64,000 bases of DNA from Kitasatospora phosalacinea (GCF_000716545.1 NZ_JNWZ01000020.1:1-64000), one strand, 5' to 3'; shown: positions 50,810 to 60,865, counted from the stretch's first letter. Numbers and translations: made by a program. Notes: generated by a model not told the origin, from the sequence alone.

Positions 50810-52018
50810 GTGTCCGAGCAGAACCTTTCCGCCGCCCAGTTGCAGGCCGTGCTGGACCGCGCGGCCGAGGGCGGCCGGATCACCGCCGAGGAGGCCCTGG
50901 AGCTGTACCGCTCGGCTCCGCTGCACGCGCTCGGCGCGGCGGCGGACGCGGTGCGCCGGCGGCGGTACGCGGGCGTCGAGCACATCGCCACGTACATCAT
51001 CGAGCGGAACATCAACTACACCAACGTCTGCGTGACGGCCTGCAAGTTCTGCGCGTTCTACGTGCCGCCGAAGAGCGACAAGGGCTGGTCGCGGGACCTG
51101 GACGAGATCCTGCGCCGCTGCGCGGAGACGGTCGAGCTCGGCGGCACCCAGATCATGTTCCAGGGCGGGCACCACCCCGACTACGGCGTCGAGTACTACG
51201 AGCGGAACTTCGCCGCGATCAAGGCCGAGTTCCCGCAGCTGGTGATCCACTCGCTGGGCGCCTCCGAGGTCGAGCACATGGCGAAGATCTCCGGAGTCTC
51301 CGTCGAGGAGGCGATCACCCGGATCCACGCGGCCGGGCTCGACTCGTTCGCGGGCGCCGGCGCCGAACTGCTGCCGGAGCGGCCGCGCAAGGCGATCGCG
51401 CCGCTGAAGGAGTCCGGCGAGCGCTGGCTGGAGATCATGGAGACCGCGCACCGCCTCGGCGTCGAGTCGACCTCCACCATGCTGATGGGCACCGGCGAGA
51501 CCAACGCCGAGCGGATCGAGCACCTGCGGATGATCCGCGACGTGCAGGACCGCACCGGCGGCTTCCGGGCGTTCATCCCCTACACCTACCAGCCGCAGAA
51601 CAACCACCTGAAGGGCTCGACCCAGGCCACGGTCTTCGAGTACCTGCGGATGATCTCCATCGCGCGGCTCTTCCTCGACAACGTCGCCCACATCCAGGGC
51701 TCCTGGCTCACCACCGGCAAGGAGGCCGGCCAGCTGTCGCTGCACTACGGCGCGGACGACCTCGGCTCGGTCATGCTGGAGGAGAACGTGGTCTCGGCGG
51801 CCGGCGCCAGGCACCGCTCCAACCTGCACGAGCTGATCCACCTGATCCGCACCGCCGGCCGGGTGCCCGCCCAGCGCTCCACCACCTACCAGCACCTGCG
51901 CGTCCTGGACGACCCGGCCAACGACCCGGTCGACCCGCGGGTCGCCTCGCACATCGCCTCCACCGCGATCGAAGGCGGCACCGCGCACCCCGAGTTGACC
52001 ATCCTGGCGACGAACTGA
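50810..52018 (+). CDS. mqnC: Cyclic dehypoxanthinyl futalosine synthase (radical SAM)
   Basis: Predicted 402-residue radical SAM enzyme that cyclises dehypoxanthinyl futalosine in the futalosine menaquinone pathway. The cluster motif is C74-x3-C78-x2-C81 (CVTACKFC). Other family parts: ERNINYTNVC, TQIMFQGGHHPDYGVEYYERNF, AGLDSFAGAGAELLPERPR and FIPYTYQPQNNHLKG. MqnE is closely related; assignment to MqnC rests on sequence resemblance and the conserved genomic position. GTG start with AGCAGG upstream. The imidazolonepropionase-like gene follows 10 nt after the stop. Confidence 0.93.
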   Translation: MSEQNLSAAQLQAVLDRAAEGGRITAEEALELYRSAPLHALGAAADAVRRRRYAGVEHIATYIIERNINYTNVCVTACKFCAFYVPPKSDKGWSRDLDEILRRCAETVELGGTQIMFQGGHHPDYGVEYYERNFAAIKAEFPQLVIHSLGASEVEHMAKISGVSVEEAITRIHAAGLDSFAGAGAELLPERPRKAIAPLKESGERWLEIMETAHRLGVESTSTMLMGTGETNAERIEHLRMIRDVQDRTGGFRAFIPYTYQPQNNHLKGSTQATVFEYLRMISIARLFLDNVAHIQGSWLTTGKEAGQLSLHYGADDLGSVMLEENVVSAAGARHRSNLHELIHLIRTAGRVPAQRSTTYQHLRVLDDPANDPVDPRVASHIASTAIEGGTAHPELTILATN

Positions 52019-52028
52019 CCGCCCCGGC

Positions 52029-52628
52029 GTGCTGACACTGCACCGGGCCCGGCTGCTGCACACCGGCGGGACCGCGATCGAGGACGGGGCGGTGCTGGTC
52101 GACGGGGCCCGCGTCGCCGCGATCGGACCGTTCGCGGAACTGGCGGGCGGCCCGGCCCGGGTCAGGGAGTGGCCCGGGGTGCTGGTGCCCGGGCTGCTCA
52201 ACCGGCACGGGGCGTGGCTGCTGGAGGGCGCCTACCACCCGGACCCGCGCGAGGGGGCGGGCGACCGGCCGCTGCCGCCCGCCGACGGGCTGACGGACGA
52301 ACAGTGGGGCGGCAGCGCCCGGCGCGGGCTGCAACGGCTCCTCGGCCACGGCGCGACGGCCCTGGCGGGCCCGTTCGCCCGCGCCTCGGTGCGGACGGCG
52401 GTCGCCCGCTCCGGCCTGCGCCCGCTCGCCGGCGGGGACACCGGGCCGGGCCCCCTCGACCCGCTGGAGGGACGCGAGTTGGCGGCCGCCCTGCACCGGC
52501 CGCTGGCGGTCGGCGGGGCGGCGGACTTCGTCGTGTTCGCGGCCGGCGCGGTGGAGGAACTGGACGGCGGCGGGGCGGCCTGCCTGGCGACGGTGCTGGA
52601 CGGAAGGCTGCTGCACCGGCGACGGTGA
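52029..52628 (+). CDS. Truncated imidazolonepropionase-like amidohydrolase-related protein
   Basis: Predicted 199-residue protein. The start ([37 protein letters not shown]) and end ([38 protein letters not shown]) are the composite beta-sandwich ends of an amidohydrolase-family enzyme, but the TIM barrel between them is short and the usual HxH metal site is not recognisable (only LNRHGAW). It is probably not a classical hydrolase. Co-location with mqnC (10 nt) suggests a menaquinone-linked role. GTG start without clear Shine-Dalgarno. Confidence 0.7.
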   Translation: MLTLHRARLLHTGGTAIEDGAVLVDGARVAAIGPFAELAGGPARVREWPGVLVPGLLNRHGAWLLEGAYHPDPREGAGDRPLPPADGLTDEQWGGSARRGLQRLLGHGATALAGPFARASVRTAVARSGLRPLAGGDTGPGPLDPLEGRELAAALHRPLAVGGAADFVVFAAGAVEELDGGGAACLATVLDGRLLHRRR

Positions 52629-52748
52629 GACCGGCGGCCCGGGCGGGCCTCCGGCGCGCCTCCTGCTTTCTGACTCCCCGTGACCCGGGAAGCCCTTTGC
52701 GGCTAACATCCCGGTTCAGACCTCCGCCCGAGCCCAGGAACAGGACGC

Positions 52749-53306
52749 ATGCGAGCCGCGACCCCCGAACGCCTCCGGACCCGACCGGCTCGGGGGTGGT
52801 ACGTCGGGGCCGTGCTGAGCGCCGTGGTGGCGGTGGCGATGTGCCTGCTGGGGTGGCGGCAGGCGGACCAGGCGGACCGGATCGACGCGCACCCGGTGCG
52901 GGTCGAGGGGACGGTCACCCAACTGCCGGGCGGCACCGGGACGTACAGCCAGGTGGCGTACCCGGTGGACGGGCGGCGGCTGACGGCCGCGGACCTGTGG
53001 CTGCCGGCGGACGCCCGGGTGGGGGACCCGATCTGCCTGGAGCGCGCGGCGGACGACCCCGCCGCGGTGCGGGTGTGCGGGAAGACGTACCCGCAGCCGG
53101 TGGGCGTGGGGTTGGCGCAGACGAGCGTGCCGGCGGCGGTGCTGACGTGCGCGCTGTGCCTGTGGCGGATCCGGCGGGGCCGGGCGGGCGCGCAGCGGGC
53201 GGAGGCCGGTCTCACGCTGGCGTTCGCGGCCGAGGGGATGCCCGCGCTGACCCAGGGGAAGCGCTCCCGGCGCCGCCGCAAGGGGGGACGCCGCGCCCTG
53301 CGGTGA
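52749..53306 (+). CDS. Membrane protein of unknown function, two transmembrane helices
   Basis: Predicted 185-residue protein. A first helix ([21 protein letters not shown]), an extracytoplasmic beta-rich loop ([37 protein letters not shown]...) and a second helix ([15 protein letters not shown]) precede an Arg/Lys-rich cytoplasmic tail. The loop has two cysteines (ICLE, VCGK) that could pair. The layout resembles DUF3592-like small membrane proteins; no function can be assigned. ATG follows CAGGA. It is on the same strand as mqnC and menG. Confidence 0.75.
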   Translation: MRAATPERLRTRPARGWYVGAVLSAVVAVAMCLLGWRQADQADRIDAHPVRVEGTVTQLPGGTGTYSQVAYPVDGRRLTAADLWLPADARVGDPICLERAADDPAAVRVCGKTYPQPVGVGLAQTSVPAAVLTCALCLWRIRRGRAGAQRAEAGLTLAFAAEGMPALTQGKRSRRRRKGGRRALR

Positions 53307-53350
53307 GCCCTGGTGGAGGTCCGCGGCACCGCAAGGTGAACAATGGGGAC

Positions 53351-54046
53351 GTGACCCGAGCCCATCTGGACAAGCAGCCGCAGGACGTCGCCGCCATGTT
53401 CGACGACGTCGCGGCCAAGTACGACCGCACCAACGACGTGCTCTCGCTGGGCCAGGCCCGGCTGTGGCGCCGGGCGGTGGCCGACGCGGTGGGTGCCGTC
53501 GCGGGCCAGCGGATCCTGGACCTCGGTGCCGGCACCGGGACGTCCTCGCTGCCGTTCCTGGAGGCGGGCGCCGACGTGGTGCCGTGCGACTTCTCGATCG
53601 GGATGCTGACCGAGGGCAAGAACCGCAACCCCGAACTCGCGCTGACCGCGGGCGACGCGACCCGGCTGCCGTTCGCGGACGAGTCGTTCGACGCCGTGAC
53701 GATCTCGTTCGCGCTGCGCAACGTGCAGGAGCACGAGGTGGCGATGCGGGAGATGCTGCGGGTGACCAAGCCCGGCGGCAAGCTGGTGATCTGCGAGTTC
53801 TCCACGCCGACCTGGACGCCGTTCCGGACGGTGTACACCGAGTACCTGATGCGGGCGCTGCCGCCGGTGGCGACCAGGGTGTCCTCCAACCCGGAGGCGT
53901 ACGTGTACCTCGCCGAGTCGATCCGGACCTGGCCGGACCAGCCCGCGCTGGCCGCCGAGTTGCAGCGGGCGGGCTGGACGAAGGTGGCGTGGCGCAACCT
54001 GACCGGCGGCATCGTCGCCCTCCACCGGGGCTTCAAGGCCCCGTAG
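53351..54046 (+). CDS. menG: Demethylmenaquinone methyltransferase (UbiE/MenG)
   Basis: Predicted 231-residue SAM-dependent methyltransferase that completes menaquinone synthesis by methylating demethylmenaquinone. The SAM site is [14 protein letters not shown] (residues 56-70); family signatures are [23 protein letters not shown] near the N-terminus and [35 protein letters not shown] start with GGGG just upstream. It clusters with mqnC and the geranylgeranyl reductase, which fits a quinone/prenyl role. Confidence 0.93.
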   Translation: MTRAHLDKQPQDVAAMFDDVAAKYDRTNDVLSLGQARLWRRAVADAVGAVAGQRILDLGAGTGTSSLPFLEAGADVVPCDFSIGMLTEGKNRNPELALTAGDATRLPFADESFDAVTISFALRNVQEHEVAMREMLRVTKPGGKLVICEFSTPTWTPFRTVYTEYLMRALPPVATRVSSNPEAYVYLAESIRTWPDQPALAAELQRAGWTKVAWRNLTGGIVALHRGFKAP

Positions 54047-54141
54047 ACTGCGGTGGTTCGGCACCCCGTCCGCCGGGAAGGCGCTGACGGGGCGTCGGCC
54101 CCAGACTCCGTGACCCCGACGCGCTCAGGAGAGAGCCCCGT

Positions 54142-55422
54142 ATGACCGAGACCGCCGTCGAGTCCACCGCCGACGTCATCGTGGTCGGCGCCGGTCCGGC
54201 CGGCTCCAGCACCGCCTACTGGCTGGCCCAGGCGGGCCTGGACGTGCTGCTGCTGGAGAAGACCGAGTTCCCGCGCGAGAAGGTGTGCGGGGACGGCCTG
54301 ACCCCGCGCGCCGTCAAGCAGCTGGTCGACATGGGCATCGACGTGTCCACCGAGAACGGCTGGCTGCAGAACAAGGGCCTGCGGATCATCGGCGGCGGCG
54401 TCCGGCTGGAACTGGACTGGCCGGACCTGGCCGCGTTCCCCGACTACGGGCTGGTGCGCAAGCGCGCCGACTTCGACGAACTGCTGGCCCGGCAGGCGCA
54501 GAAGGCCGGCGCCCGGCTGTACGAGAACTGCAACGTCAGCGGGCCCGTCCAGGACCGCACCGGGCGGATCACCGGCGTCACCGCGAAGATCGGGCCGGAC
54601 AAGCGCGAGGTGGAGTTCCACGCGCCGCTGGTGGTCGCCGCGGACGGCAACTCGACCCGGTTGTCGCTGGCCATGGGCCTGCACCGGATCGAGTCCCGGC
54701 CGATGGGCGTCGCCTACCGGACGTACTTCACCTCGCCGCGGCACGACGACGACTACCTGGAGTCCTGGCTGGAGCTGTGGGACACCCGGGGCGGCCAGAA
54801 GAAGCTGCTGCCCGGCTACGGCTGGATCTTCGGCATGGGAGACGGCACCTCCAACGTCGGCCTGGGCATCCTCAACTCCTCGCCCGCCTTCGGCGACCTG
54901 AACTGGCGCGAGGTGCTCAAGAGCTGGTGCGCCGGCATGCCCGAGGAGTGGGGCTACACGCCGGACAACATGACCGAGCCGATCCGCGGCGCCGCCCTCC
55001 CGATGGCCTTCAACCGGCAGCCGCACTACACCCGCGGCCTGCTCCTGGTCGGCGACGCGGGCGGCCTGGTCAACCCCTTCAACGGCGAGGGCATCGCCTA
55101 TGCGATGGAATCCGGCCAACTCGCGGCCGGCGTCATCGTCCAGGCGATGGCCCGGATCACCCCCGAGGGCCGCGAACGCGCCCTGGCCCGTTACCCCCAG
55201 GTCCTCAAGGACACCTACGGCGGCTACTACACGCTCGGCCGGGCCTTCGTGAAGCTGATCGGCAACGACAAGGTCATGCGCATCGCCGCCGAACGCGGCC
55301 TGACCCACCCGGTGCTGATGAAGTTCGTCCTCAAGCTCCTCGCCAACCTGACCGACCCCACCGGCGGCGACGTCGCGGACCGGATCATCAACGGCCTGAC
55401 CAAGGTGGCGCCGCGCGCCTGA
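54142..55422 (+). CDS. Geranylgeranyl reductase family FAD-dependent protein
   Basis: Predicted 426-residue FAD enzyme that hydrogenates double bonds in prenyl chains. FAD motif DVIVVGAGPAGSSTAYWLA (16-21 GAGPAG), the substrate-side sequence PREKVCGDGLTPRAVKQL and the GD motif GLLLVGDAGGLVNPFNGEGIAYAMESG are all clear. In actinomycetes such proteins partially saturate the menaquinone side chain or other isoprenoids, which fits the neighbouring menG. ATG has GGAGAG upstream. A perfect terminator follows. Confidence 0.9.
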   Translation: MTETAVESTADVIVVGAGPAGSSTAYWLAQAGLDVLLLEKTEFPREKVCGDGLTPRAVKQLVDMGIDVSTENGWLQNKGLRIIGGGVRLELDWPDLAAFPDYGLVRKRADFDELLARQAQKAGARLYENCNVSGPVQDRTGRITGVTAKIGPDKREVEFHAPLVVAADGNSTRLSLAMGLHRIESRPMGVAYRTYFTSPRHDDDYLESWLELWDTRGGQKKLLPGYGWIFGMGDGTSNVGLGILNSSPAFGDLNWREVLKSWCAGMPEEWGYTPDNMTEPIRGAALPMAFNRQPHYTRGLLLVGDAGGLVNPFNGEGIAYAMESGQLAAGVIVQAMARITPEGRERALARYPQVLKDTYGGYYTLGRAFVKLIGNDKVMRIAAERGLTHPVLMKFVLKLLANLTDPTGGDVADRIINGLTKVAPRA

Positions 55423-55466
55423 GACGCAGCGGCTCCAGTAGGACTGCTGGAACCACGAGGCACTGG

Positions 55467-55503
55467 AAGGACGCCCACCGCGCTTGGCGCGGTGGGCGTC
55501 CTT
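55467..55503 (+). terminator. Intrinsic terminator of geranylgeranyl reductase gene
   Basis: Perfect 17-bp stem AAGGACGCCCACCGCGC, TTG loop, and complement, followed by CGCTTTGG. Confidence 0.9.
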
Positions 55504-55610
55504 CGCTTTGGAGCCCCAGGGGCGGTGCGGCGCGGCCCGGTGCAGCCAACGCGACTCCAGGAGTCGTCGCTTCGAGGCAGGGGCGAAAAGGGGTTGGCAG
55601 CCGCAAGGCC

Positions 55611-55646
55611 ATGGACTAAATTTTTAGGTAAGTAATATCACCTAAA
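55611..55646 (+). promoter_or_regulatory. AT-rich promoter with operator-like repeats, restriction-like gene
   Basis: -35 ATGGAC (55611-55616) and -10 TAATAT (55634-55639) are 17 nt apart. TTTAGGT (55623-55629) and ACCTAAA (55640-55646) are perfect arms of an inverted repeat around the -10, and CTAAA at 55616-55620 is a third half-site. The block is far more AT-rich than its surroundings. Confidence 0.55.
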
Positions 55647-55655
55647 CATTGGGGG

Positions 55656-56573
55656 ATGAGCGTGGTTGCCTGGGACATCGAGGTCGGGGACGTGCTCAAG
55701 CGGGTGGACGTCCACGCCAGGTACGGCGGTCGCCGGCAGGGCGGCATCGGGCCCTCGCGGGTCGAGCCGGTCGTTCTCCTCTTCACCGACCCGGCCAAGG
55801 GGCACCGGCACGGTTACTTCGACGGCTGGGGGAAGGACGGCTGCTACCACTACGCCGGCGAGGGGCAGGTGGGGGACCAGAAGTTGACGCAGGGCAACCT
55901 CGCGATCTTGAAGCACCGGCAGGACGGGCGGGACCTGCACCTCTTCCAGGGGGTGTCTTCCGGCGTGACCAAGTACGTCGGACAGTTCGAGCTTGCCGAG
56001 AATGACCCGTACTACTTGACGGACGCGCCCGAGACCAACGACGGCCCCGTCCGTAGCGTGATCATGTTCCGGTTGCAGCCGATGAAGGCGGAGCAGCCGG
56101 CAGGCGTGAGCCTCCCGCACACCCCTGAGCCCGAGCTTTTCGTGCAGGAGGTGGAGATCGAGCAGCAGTACACCGAACGCACCTATGTCGAACCCCACCG
56201 CGAGCCCTATGAGGCCGAGCGCCGGGAGAGCAAGCTCGTGCGTGAGTATGCGGACTACCTCCGCGCCGCCGGCCATGACGTCGTCAGGCAGCGGATCGCA
56301 CCTGCGGGTGAACTGAAGCCGATCATCACGGACCTGTACGACAAGACGGTCAACCGCCTTGTCGAGGCCAAGGGCACCGTCACCCGCGAAGCGATCCGGA
56401 TGGCCATCGGCCAGCTCTTCGACTACGGGCGGCACTTCGACCCGTCCCCGAGCCGGGCGCTCCTCGTGCCGTCGAAGCCGCGGCCGGATCTGATCGCGCT
56501 CTGCGATTTCGTGGACGTGGAGGTCATCTGGCCCGAGGGGGACGGCTACCACGAGGCGGGCAACCTGGCCTGA
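55656..56573 (+). CDS. Candidate modification-dependent restriction endonuclease (SRA-like + PD-(D/E)xK)
   Basis: Predicted 305-residue protein. The N-terminal part (about 10-140) resembles an SRA-type DNA-base-reading domain as found in ScoMcrA-like enzymes (RRQGGIGPSRVEPVVLLFTDP, GYFDGWGKDGCYHYAGEGQVGDQ, LHLFQGVSSGVTKYVGQFEL). The C-terminal domain has a PD-(D/E)xK-type centre: D226 in ITDLYDKTVNR, E237-A-K239 and the following QxxxY (GQLFDY). It could cut DNA carrying modified bases or phosphorothioates. It is alone, with an AT-rich promoter and Leu codons such as CTT and TTG that its neighbours avoid, indicating transfer. Family assignment is tentative. Confidence 0.68.
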   Translation: MSVVAWDIEVGDVLKRVDVHARYGGRRQGGIGPSRVEPVVLLFTDPAKGHRHGYFDGWGKDGCYHYAGEGQVGDQKLTQGNLAILKHRQDGRDLHLFQGVSSGVTKYVGQFELAENDPYYLTDAPETNDGPVRSVIMFRLQPMKAEQPAGVSLPHTPEPELFVQEVEIEQQYTERTYVEPHREPYEAERRESKLVREYADYLRAAGHDVVRQRIAPAGELKPIITDLYDKTVNRLVEAKGTVTREAIRMAIGQLFDYGRHFDPSPSRALLVPSKPRPDLIALCDFVDVEVIWPEGDGYHEAGNLA

Positions 56574-56953
56574 TCTCCGGGCGGCGGGCGGGAGGAGACG
56601 ATTCCCACCCGCCCGGTGCCGTGCTCACCGGGCGGGTGCGGCGGTGGGTGGCGGGGGTTCCTTGAGCGCTTGTGAACGAAGGGTCAAGCGGTCGTTCCGC
56701 CGGGTCCACCGGCAGGGTGAGATCTACTATCACGCGAACCGGATCACTCCGAAATTTGCCCTGGCCGCCGCAGAATTGATATAGGGCGTGGCCGAACGGC
56801 AGCCGTTTCGCTCCGGGTTGCGACTGTATGTGGTCAATTGCCCGCGCTGGGTCGAACAGTGGTGGTCGATCCGCTTTCGTGGACCTTCGTCGGGTGGCGA
56901 AGATCACAAAGATCATCGGGAACTGCGTGTCGCAGATCACAAGCGGACGGGCA

Positions 56954-56959
56954 TAGGAT
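56954..56959 (+). promoter_or_regulatory. nuo operon -10 box
   Basis: TAGGAT fits TANNNT and lies about 130 nt upstream of nuoA. The -35 region is poor (TCGCAG at 18 nt). The Rex-like site begins 18 nt downstream, where bound protein would block the polymerase. Confidence 0.4.
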
Positions 56960-56976
56960 GCGCTCCAACCTGGCTT

Positions 56977-56992
56977 TGTGAACTGCCTCACA
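56977..56992. promoter_or_regulatory. Rex operator-like site upstream of nuoA
   Basis: TGTGAACTGCCTCACA keeps both half-sites of the Rex consensus TGTGAAC...TTCACA except for T-to-C at one position. Rex senses the NADH/NAD+ ratio and is known to control respiratory genes including nuo in Streptomyces, so the site makes biological sense. Confidence 0.6.
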
Positions 56993-57090
56993 TGGAGCCG
57001 GATCCCACGAAGTGGATCATCATTTCACCCTTGGTGACCTGGTGGTTCCGATCTGCAGTCAAGGACGACTGGACGGAGGGAGCGGGGGCT

Positions 57091-57450
57091 ATGAATGCCT
57101 ACGCGCCGATCCTCGTACTCGGTGCCATCGCGGCGGCGTTCGCGGTCGGCTCCGTCGTGATGGCCTCGCTCACCGGCCCGAAGCGGTACAACCGGGCCAA
57201 GTTGGAGGCGTACGAGTGCGGTATCGAACCGACCCCGCAGCCGGTGGGCGGCGGTCGGTTCCCGATCAAGTACTACCTGACGGCGATGCTGTTCATCGTC
57301 TTCGACATCGAGATCGTCTTCCTCTACCCGTGGGCGGTCAGCTTCGACGCCCTGGGGATCTTCGGGCTGGTCGAGATGCTCCTGTTCATCGCCACCGTGT
57401 TCGTCGCCTACGCCTACGTCTGGCGCCGCGGCGGCCTGGAGTGGGACTGA
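57091..57450 (+). CDS. nuoA: NADH-quinone oxidoreductase subunit A
   Basis: Predicted 119-residue three-helix membrane subunit of complex I. LEAYECGIEPTPQPVGGGRFPIKYYLTAMLFIVFDIEIVFLYPWAV is the family signature and includes the loop Cys near the quinone site. It heads the nuo gene run; nuoB begins 77 nt after its stop. ATG has GGAGGGAG upstream at a longish spacing. Expression is likely Rex-controlled. Confidence 0.97.
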   Translation: MNAYAPILVLGAIAAAFAVGSVVMASLTGPKRYNRAKLEAYECGIEPTPQPVGGGRFPIKYYLTAMLFIVFDIEIVFLYPWAVSFDALGIFGLVEMLLFIATVFVAYAYVWRRGGLEWD

Positions 57451-57527
57451 CCACCGGCTGCCGCCGCGCAAGGCGTTTGTGAACGGGCGGACAAGCCACC
57501 GGACTCGAGGGCATTGAGAGGGAACTG

Positions 57528-58082
57528 ATGGGTATCGAGGAGAAGCTGCCGAGCGGCTTTCTGCTCACCAGCGTGGAGGCCGCCGCGGGCTGGGTGCGGA
57601 AGGCGTCGCTCTTCCCGGCCACCTTCGGTCTGGCCTGCTGCGCGATCGAGATGATGACCACCGGCGCGGGCCGCTACGACCTGGCCCGGTTCGGCATGGA
57701 GGTCTTCCGCGGCTCGCCCCGGCAGGCCGACCTGATGATCGTGGCCGGCCGGGTCAGCCAGAAGATGGCGCCGGTGCTGCGGCAGGTCTACGACCAGATG
57801 CCGAACCCCAAGTGGGTGATCTCGATGGGCGTGTGCGCCTCCTCCGGCGGCATGTTCAACAACTACGCGATCGTCCAGGGCGTGGACCACATCGTCCCGG
57901 TGGACATCTACCTGCCGGGGTGCCCGCCCCGGCCGGAGATGCTGCTGGACGCGATCCTCAAGCTGCACGACAAGATCCAGCACGAGAAGCTCGGCGTGAA
58001 CCGCCGCCGGGCCGAGGAGGAGGCCGAGCGCCTCGCGCTGCAGGCCGTCCCGACCAGCGAGATGCGGGGGCTGCTGCGATGA
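57528..58082 (+). CDS. nuoB: NADH-quinone oxidoreductase subunit B
   Basis: Predicted 184-residue subunit carrying the terminal cluster N2. The cysteine ligands are in [20 protein letters not shown] and LPGCPPRPE. It reduces the quinone together with NuoD. Start ATG follows GAGAGGGA. The nuoC start overlaps its stop by the ATGA arrangement, so translation is coupled. A TTGTGAAC half-site lies in the nuoA-nuoB gap. Confidence 0.98.
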   Translation: MGIEEKLPSGFLLTSVEAAAGWVRKASLFPATFGLACCAIEMMTTGAGRYDLARFGMEVFRGSPRQADLMIVAGRVSQKMAPVLRQVYDQMPNPKWVISMGVCASSGGMFNNYAIVQGVDHIVPVDIYLPGCPPRPEMLLDAILKLHDKIQHEKLGVNRRRAEEEAERLALQAVPTSEMRGLLR

Positions 58083-58801
58083 GCGACGAGCGGAGGCCCG
58101 AGGAGGGGCCCGACGTGCCCGCGACGCGGCGGGAGATCCCGGTGGAGGTGGTCGGCGCCCGGCAGGGCATGTTCGGCGCCCACGACACCGGCGACACCTC
58201 CGGCTTCGGCGGCCTGACCGCGCCGATCGTGCTGCCCGGCGCCAGCGAGCGCCCGTACGGCGGCTGGTTCGACGAGGTGGCCGACGAGTTCGAGGGCGCG
58301 CTGGAGGAGCAGGGCCTCGACGTGGCGGAGGTCATCGGGAAGACGGTCGTCGACCGCGGCGAGCTGACCTTCCACATCGAGCGCGAGCACCTGCTCAAGG
58401 CGGTGCGGATCCTGCGCGACGACCCGGCGCTGCGGTTCGAACTGTGCCTGGGCGTCAGCGGCGTGCACTACCCGCAGGACAAGGGCCGGGAGCTGCACGC
58501 GGTCTACCACCTGCGCTCGATCACCCACACCCGGCTGATCCGGCTGGAGGTCACCGCGCCCGACGCGGACCCGCGGATCCCGTCGGTGGTAAGCGTCTAC
58601 CCGACCAACGACTGGCACGAGCGGGAGACCTACGACTTCTTCGGCCTGGTCTTCGAGGGCCACCCGGCGCTCACCCGGATCATGATGCCGGACGACTGGC
58701 TGGGCCACCCGCAGCGCAAGGACTACCCGCTCGGCGGCATCCCCGTCGAGTACAAGGGCGCCCAGATCCCGGCTCCCGACCAGCGGAGGTCGTACAGCTG
58801 A
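58079..58801 (+). CDS. nuoC: NADH-quinone oxidoreductase subunit C
   Basis: Predicted 240-residue hydrophilic subunit of the quinone module. The N-terminal 80 residues are a variable acidic extension; the conserved part includes [49 protein letters not shown] and [21 protein letters not shown]. It overlaps nuoB at its start and nuoD at its end (1 nt), consistent with one polycistronic message. Confidence 0.97.
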   Translation: MSDERRPEEGPDVPATRREIPVEVVGARQGMFGAHDTGDTSGFGGLTAPIVLPGASERPYGGWFDEVADEFEGALEEQGLDVAEVIGKTVVDRGELTFHIEREHLLKAVRILRDDPALRFELCLGVSGVHYPQDKGRELHAVYHLRSITHTRLIRLEVTAPDADPRIPSVVSVYPTNDWHERETYDFFGLVFEGHPALTRIMMPDDWLGHPQRKDYPLGGIPVEYKGAQIPAPDQRRSYS

Positions 58802-60129
58802 TGAGCAGCACCCACTACGAAGCAGGAGCCCGGGAGACCACCGAGGGGCGGGTCTTCACCGTCACCGGTGGCGACTGGGGCGAGGTCGCCGAGGCGGTGG
58901 CCGGCGCCGACGACGAGCGGATCATCGTCAACATGGGCCCGCAGCACCCGTCCACCCACGGCGTGCTGCGGCTGATCCTGGAGATCGACGGCGAGACGGT
59001 CACCGAGGCCCGCTGCGGCATCGGCTACCTGCACACCGGCATCGAGAAGAACATGGAGTTCCGCAACTGGGTGCAGGGCACCACGTTCGTGACGCGGATG
59101 GACTACCTCACCCCGCTGTACAACGAGACCGCCTACTGCCTGGCCGTGGAGAAGCTGCTCGGGATCACCGCGGACGTGCCCGAGCGGGCCACCGTGGTCC
59201 GGGTGCTGATGATGGAGCTCAACCGGATCTCCTCGCACCTGGTGGCGCTGGCCACCGGCGGCATGGAGATCGGCTCCACCACCCTGATGATCTACGGCTT
59301 CCGGGACCGCGAGACCGTCCTGGACATCTTCGAGCTGGTCACCGGCCTGCGGATGAACCACGCCTACGTCCGCCCCGGCGGCCTGGCCCAGGACCTGCCG
59401 CCCGGCGCGGTCGACAAGATCCGCGAGGGCGTCAACCTGCTGCGCTCGCGGATGCACGAGTACGACAAGCTGGCCACCGACAACCCGGTGTTCAAGGCCC
59501 GGCTGGTCGACGTCGGCTTCCTCGACCTGCCCGGCTGCCTGGCGCTCGGCGCCACCGGCCCGATCCTGCGGGCCACCGGGCTGCCGCACGACCTGCGCAA
59601 GACCGACCCGTACTGCGGGTACGAGACGTACGACTTCGACGTCGCGGTGGCCGACACCGCGGACTCCTACGGGCGGTTCCTGATCCGCCTGGAGGAGATG
59701 AAGCAGTCGCTGCGGATCGTCGAGCAGTGCCTGGAGCGGCTGAGGCCCGGGCCGGTCATGGTGGCCGACAAGAAGATCGCCTGGCCGTCCCAGCTGGCCG
59801 TCGGCCCCGACGGCATGGGCAACTCGCTGGACCACATCCGGAAGATCATGGGCACCTCGATGGAGGCCCTGATCCACCACTTCAAGCTGGTCACCGAGGG
59901 CTTCAAGGTGCCGGTGGGCCAGGCCTACGCCGCGGTGGAGTCGCCCAAGGGCGAACTCGGCGTGCACGTGGTCAGCGACGGCGGCACCCGGCCCTACCGG
60001 GTGCACTTCCGCGACCCGTCCTTCACCAACCTGCAGACGATGGCCGCGATGTGCGAGGGCGGCCCGCTGGCCGACGTGATCGTGGCGGTGGCCGGGATCG
60101 ACCCGGTGATGGGAGGCGTGGACCGGTGA
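58801..60129 (+). CDS. nuoD: NADH-quinone oxidoreductase subunit D
   Basis: Predicted 442-residue quinone-module subunit. [22 protein letters not shown] and [19 protein letters not shown] are its signatures; it lines the quinone cavity with NuoB and derives from the hydrogenase large subunit but lacks the NiFe ligands. Standard length for actinobacteria. It overlaps nuoC by 1 nt and nuoE by GTGA. Confidence 0.98.
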   Translation: MSSTHYEAGARETTEGRVFTVTGGDWGEVAEAVAGADDERIIVNMGPQHPSTHGVLRLILEIDGETVTEARCGIGYLHTGIEKNMEFRNWVQGTTFVTRMDYLTPLYNETAYCLAVEKLLGITADVPERATVVRVLMMELNRISSHLVALATGGMEIGSTTLMIYGFRDRETVLDIFELVTGLRMNHAYVRPGGLAQDLPPGAVDKIREGVNLLRSRMHEYDKLATDNPVFKARLVDVGFLDLPGCLALGATGPILRATGLPHDLRKTDPYCGYETYDFDVAVADTADSYGRFLIRLEEMKQSLRIVEQCLERLRPGPVMVADKKIAWPSQLAVGPDGMGNSLDHIRKIMGTSMEALIHHFKLVTEGFKVPVGQAYAAVESPKGELGVHVVSDGGTRPYRVHFRDPSFTNLQTMAAMCEGGPLADVIVAVAGIDPVMGGVDR

Positions 60130-60865
60130 GCAGCACAGAACTCGGCCTGCCGGCGCTGCCGGCCAAGCCCTACCCGCCGGAGGTGGAGGCCCGACTCGCC
60201 GCCGACGCACGGGAGTTGATCTCCCGCTACCCGCAGTCCCGGTCCGCGCTGCTGCCCCTGCTGCACCTGGTGCAGGCCGAGGACGGCTGCGTCACCCCGA
60301 CCGGGATCCGGTTCTGCGCCGAGCAGTTGGACCTGACCACCGCCGAGGTCACCGCCGTCGCGACCTTCTACACGATGTACCGGCGGCGCCCGGCCGGCGA
60401 GTACCACGTCGGCGTGTGCACCAACACGCTGTGCGCGGTGCTCGGCGGCGACCAGATCTTCGACGAGCTCTCCGAGCACCTCGGCATCGCCAACAACCGC
60501 ACCACCGAGGACGGTTCGGTCTCGATCGAGCGGATCGAGTGCAACGCGGCCTGCGACTACGCCCCCGTGGTGATGGTCAACTGGGAGTTCTTCGACAACC
60601 AGACCCCTCAGAGCGCCAAGCAGCTGGTCGACCAGCTGCGCGCCGGGCAGGAGGTCCACCCCACCCGCGGCGCCAAGCTCTGCTCGTTCAAGGAGACCTC
60701 CCGGATCCTGGCGGGCTTCGCCGACGGGCGCCCCGGCGCGGTCGACGAGTCCGGGGCCGGCGGCGCGCCCTCGCTGGCCGGCCTGCGGCTGGCCAAGGGC
60801 GAGGCGCTGCCCGGCACCCCGGGCGCCAAGGTGGTCTCCCCGCGGCACGAAGGGACGGAAGCGTG

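Larger units (their letters stand above)
56574..57090. other. nuo upstream region
   Basis: 517 nt before nuoA without a gene. Contains AT-rich patches, a -10 TAGGAT at 56954, a Rex-like site at 56977, repeated AGATCACAA elements near 56900-56940 and a TTGTGAAC half-site at 56670. A frame open in the nuoA frame from 56788 is not convincing as protein. Confidence 0.6.

Noticed and set aside
56788-57450. N-terminally extended NuoA of 220 residues
   Set aside because: The extra 100 residues cover the promoter and Rex-like site; NuoA is about 119 residues and begins with a membrane helix.
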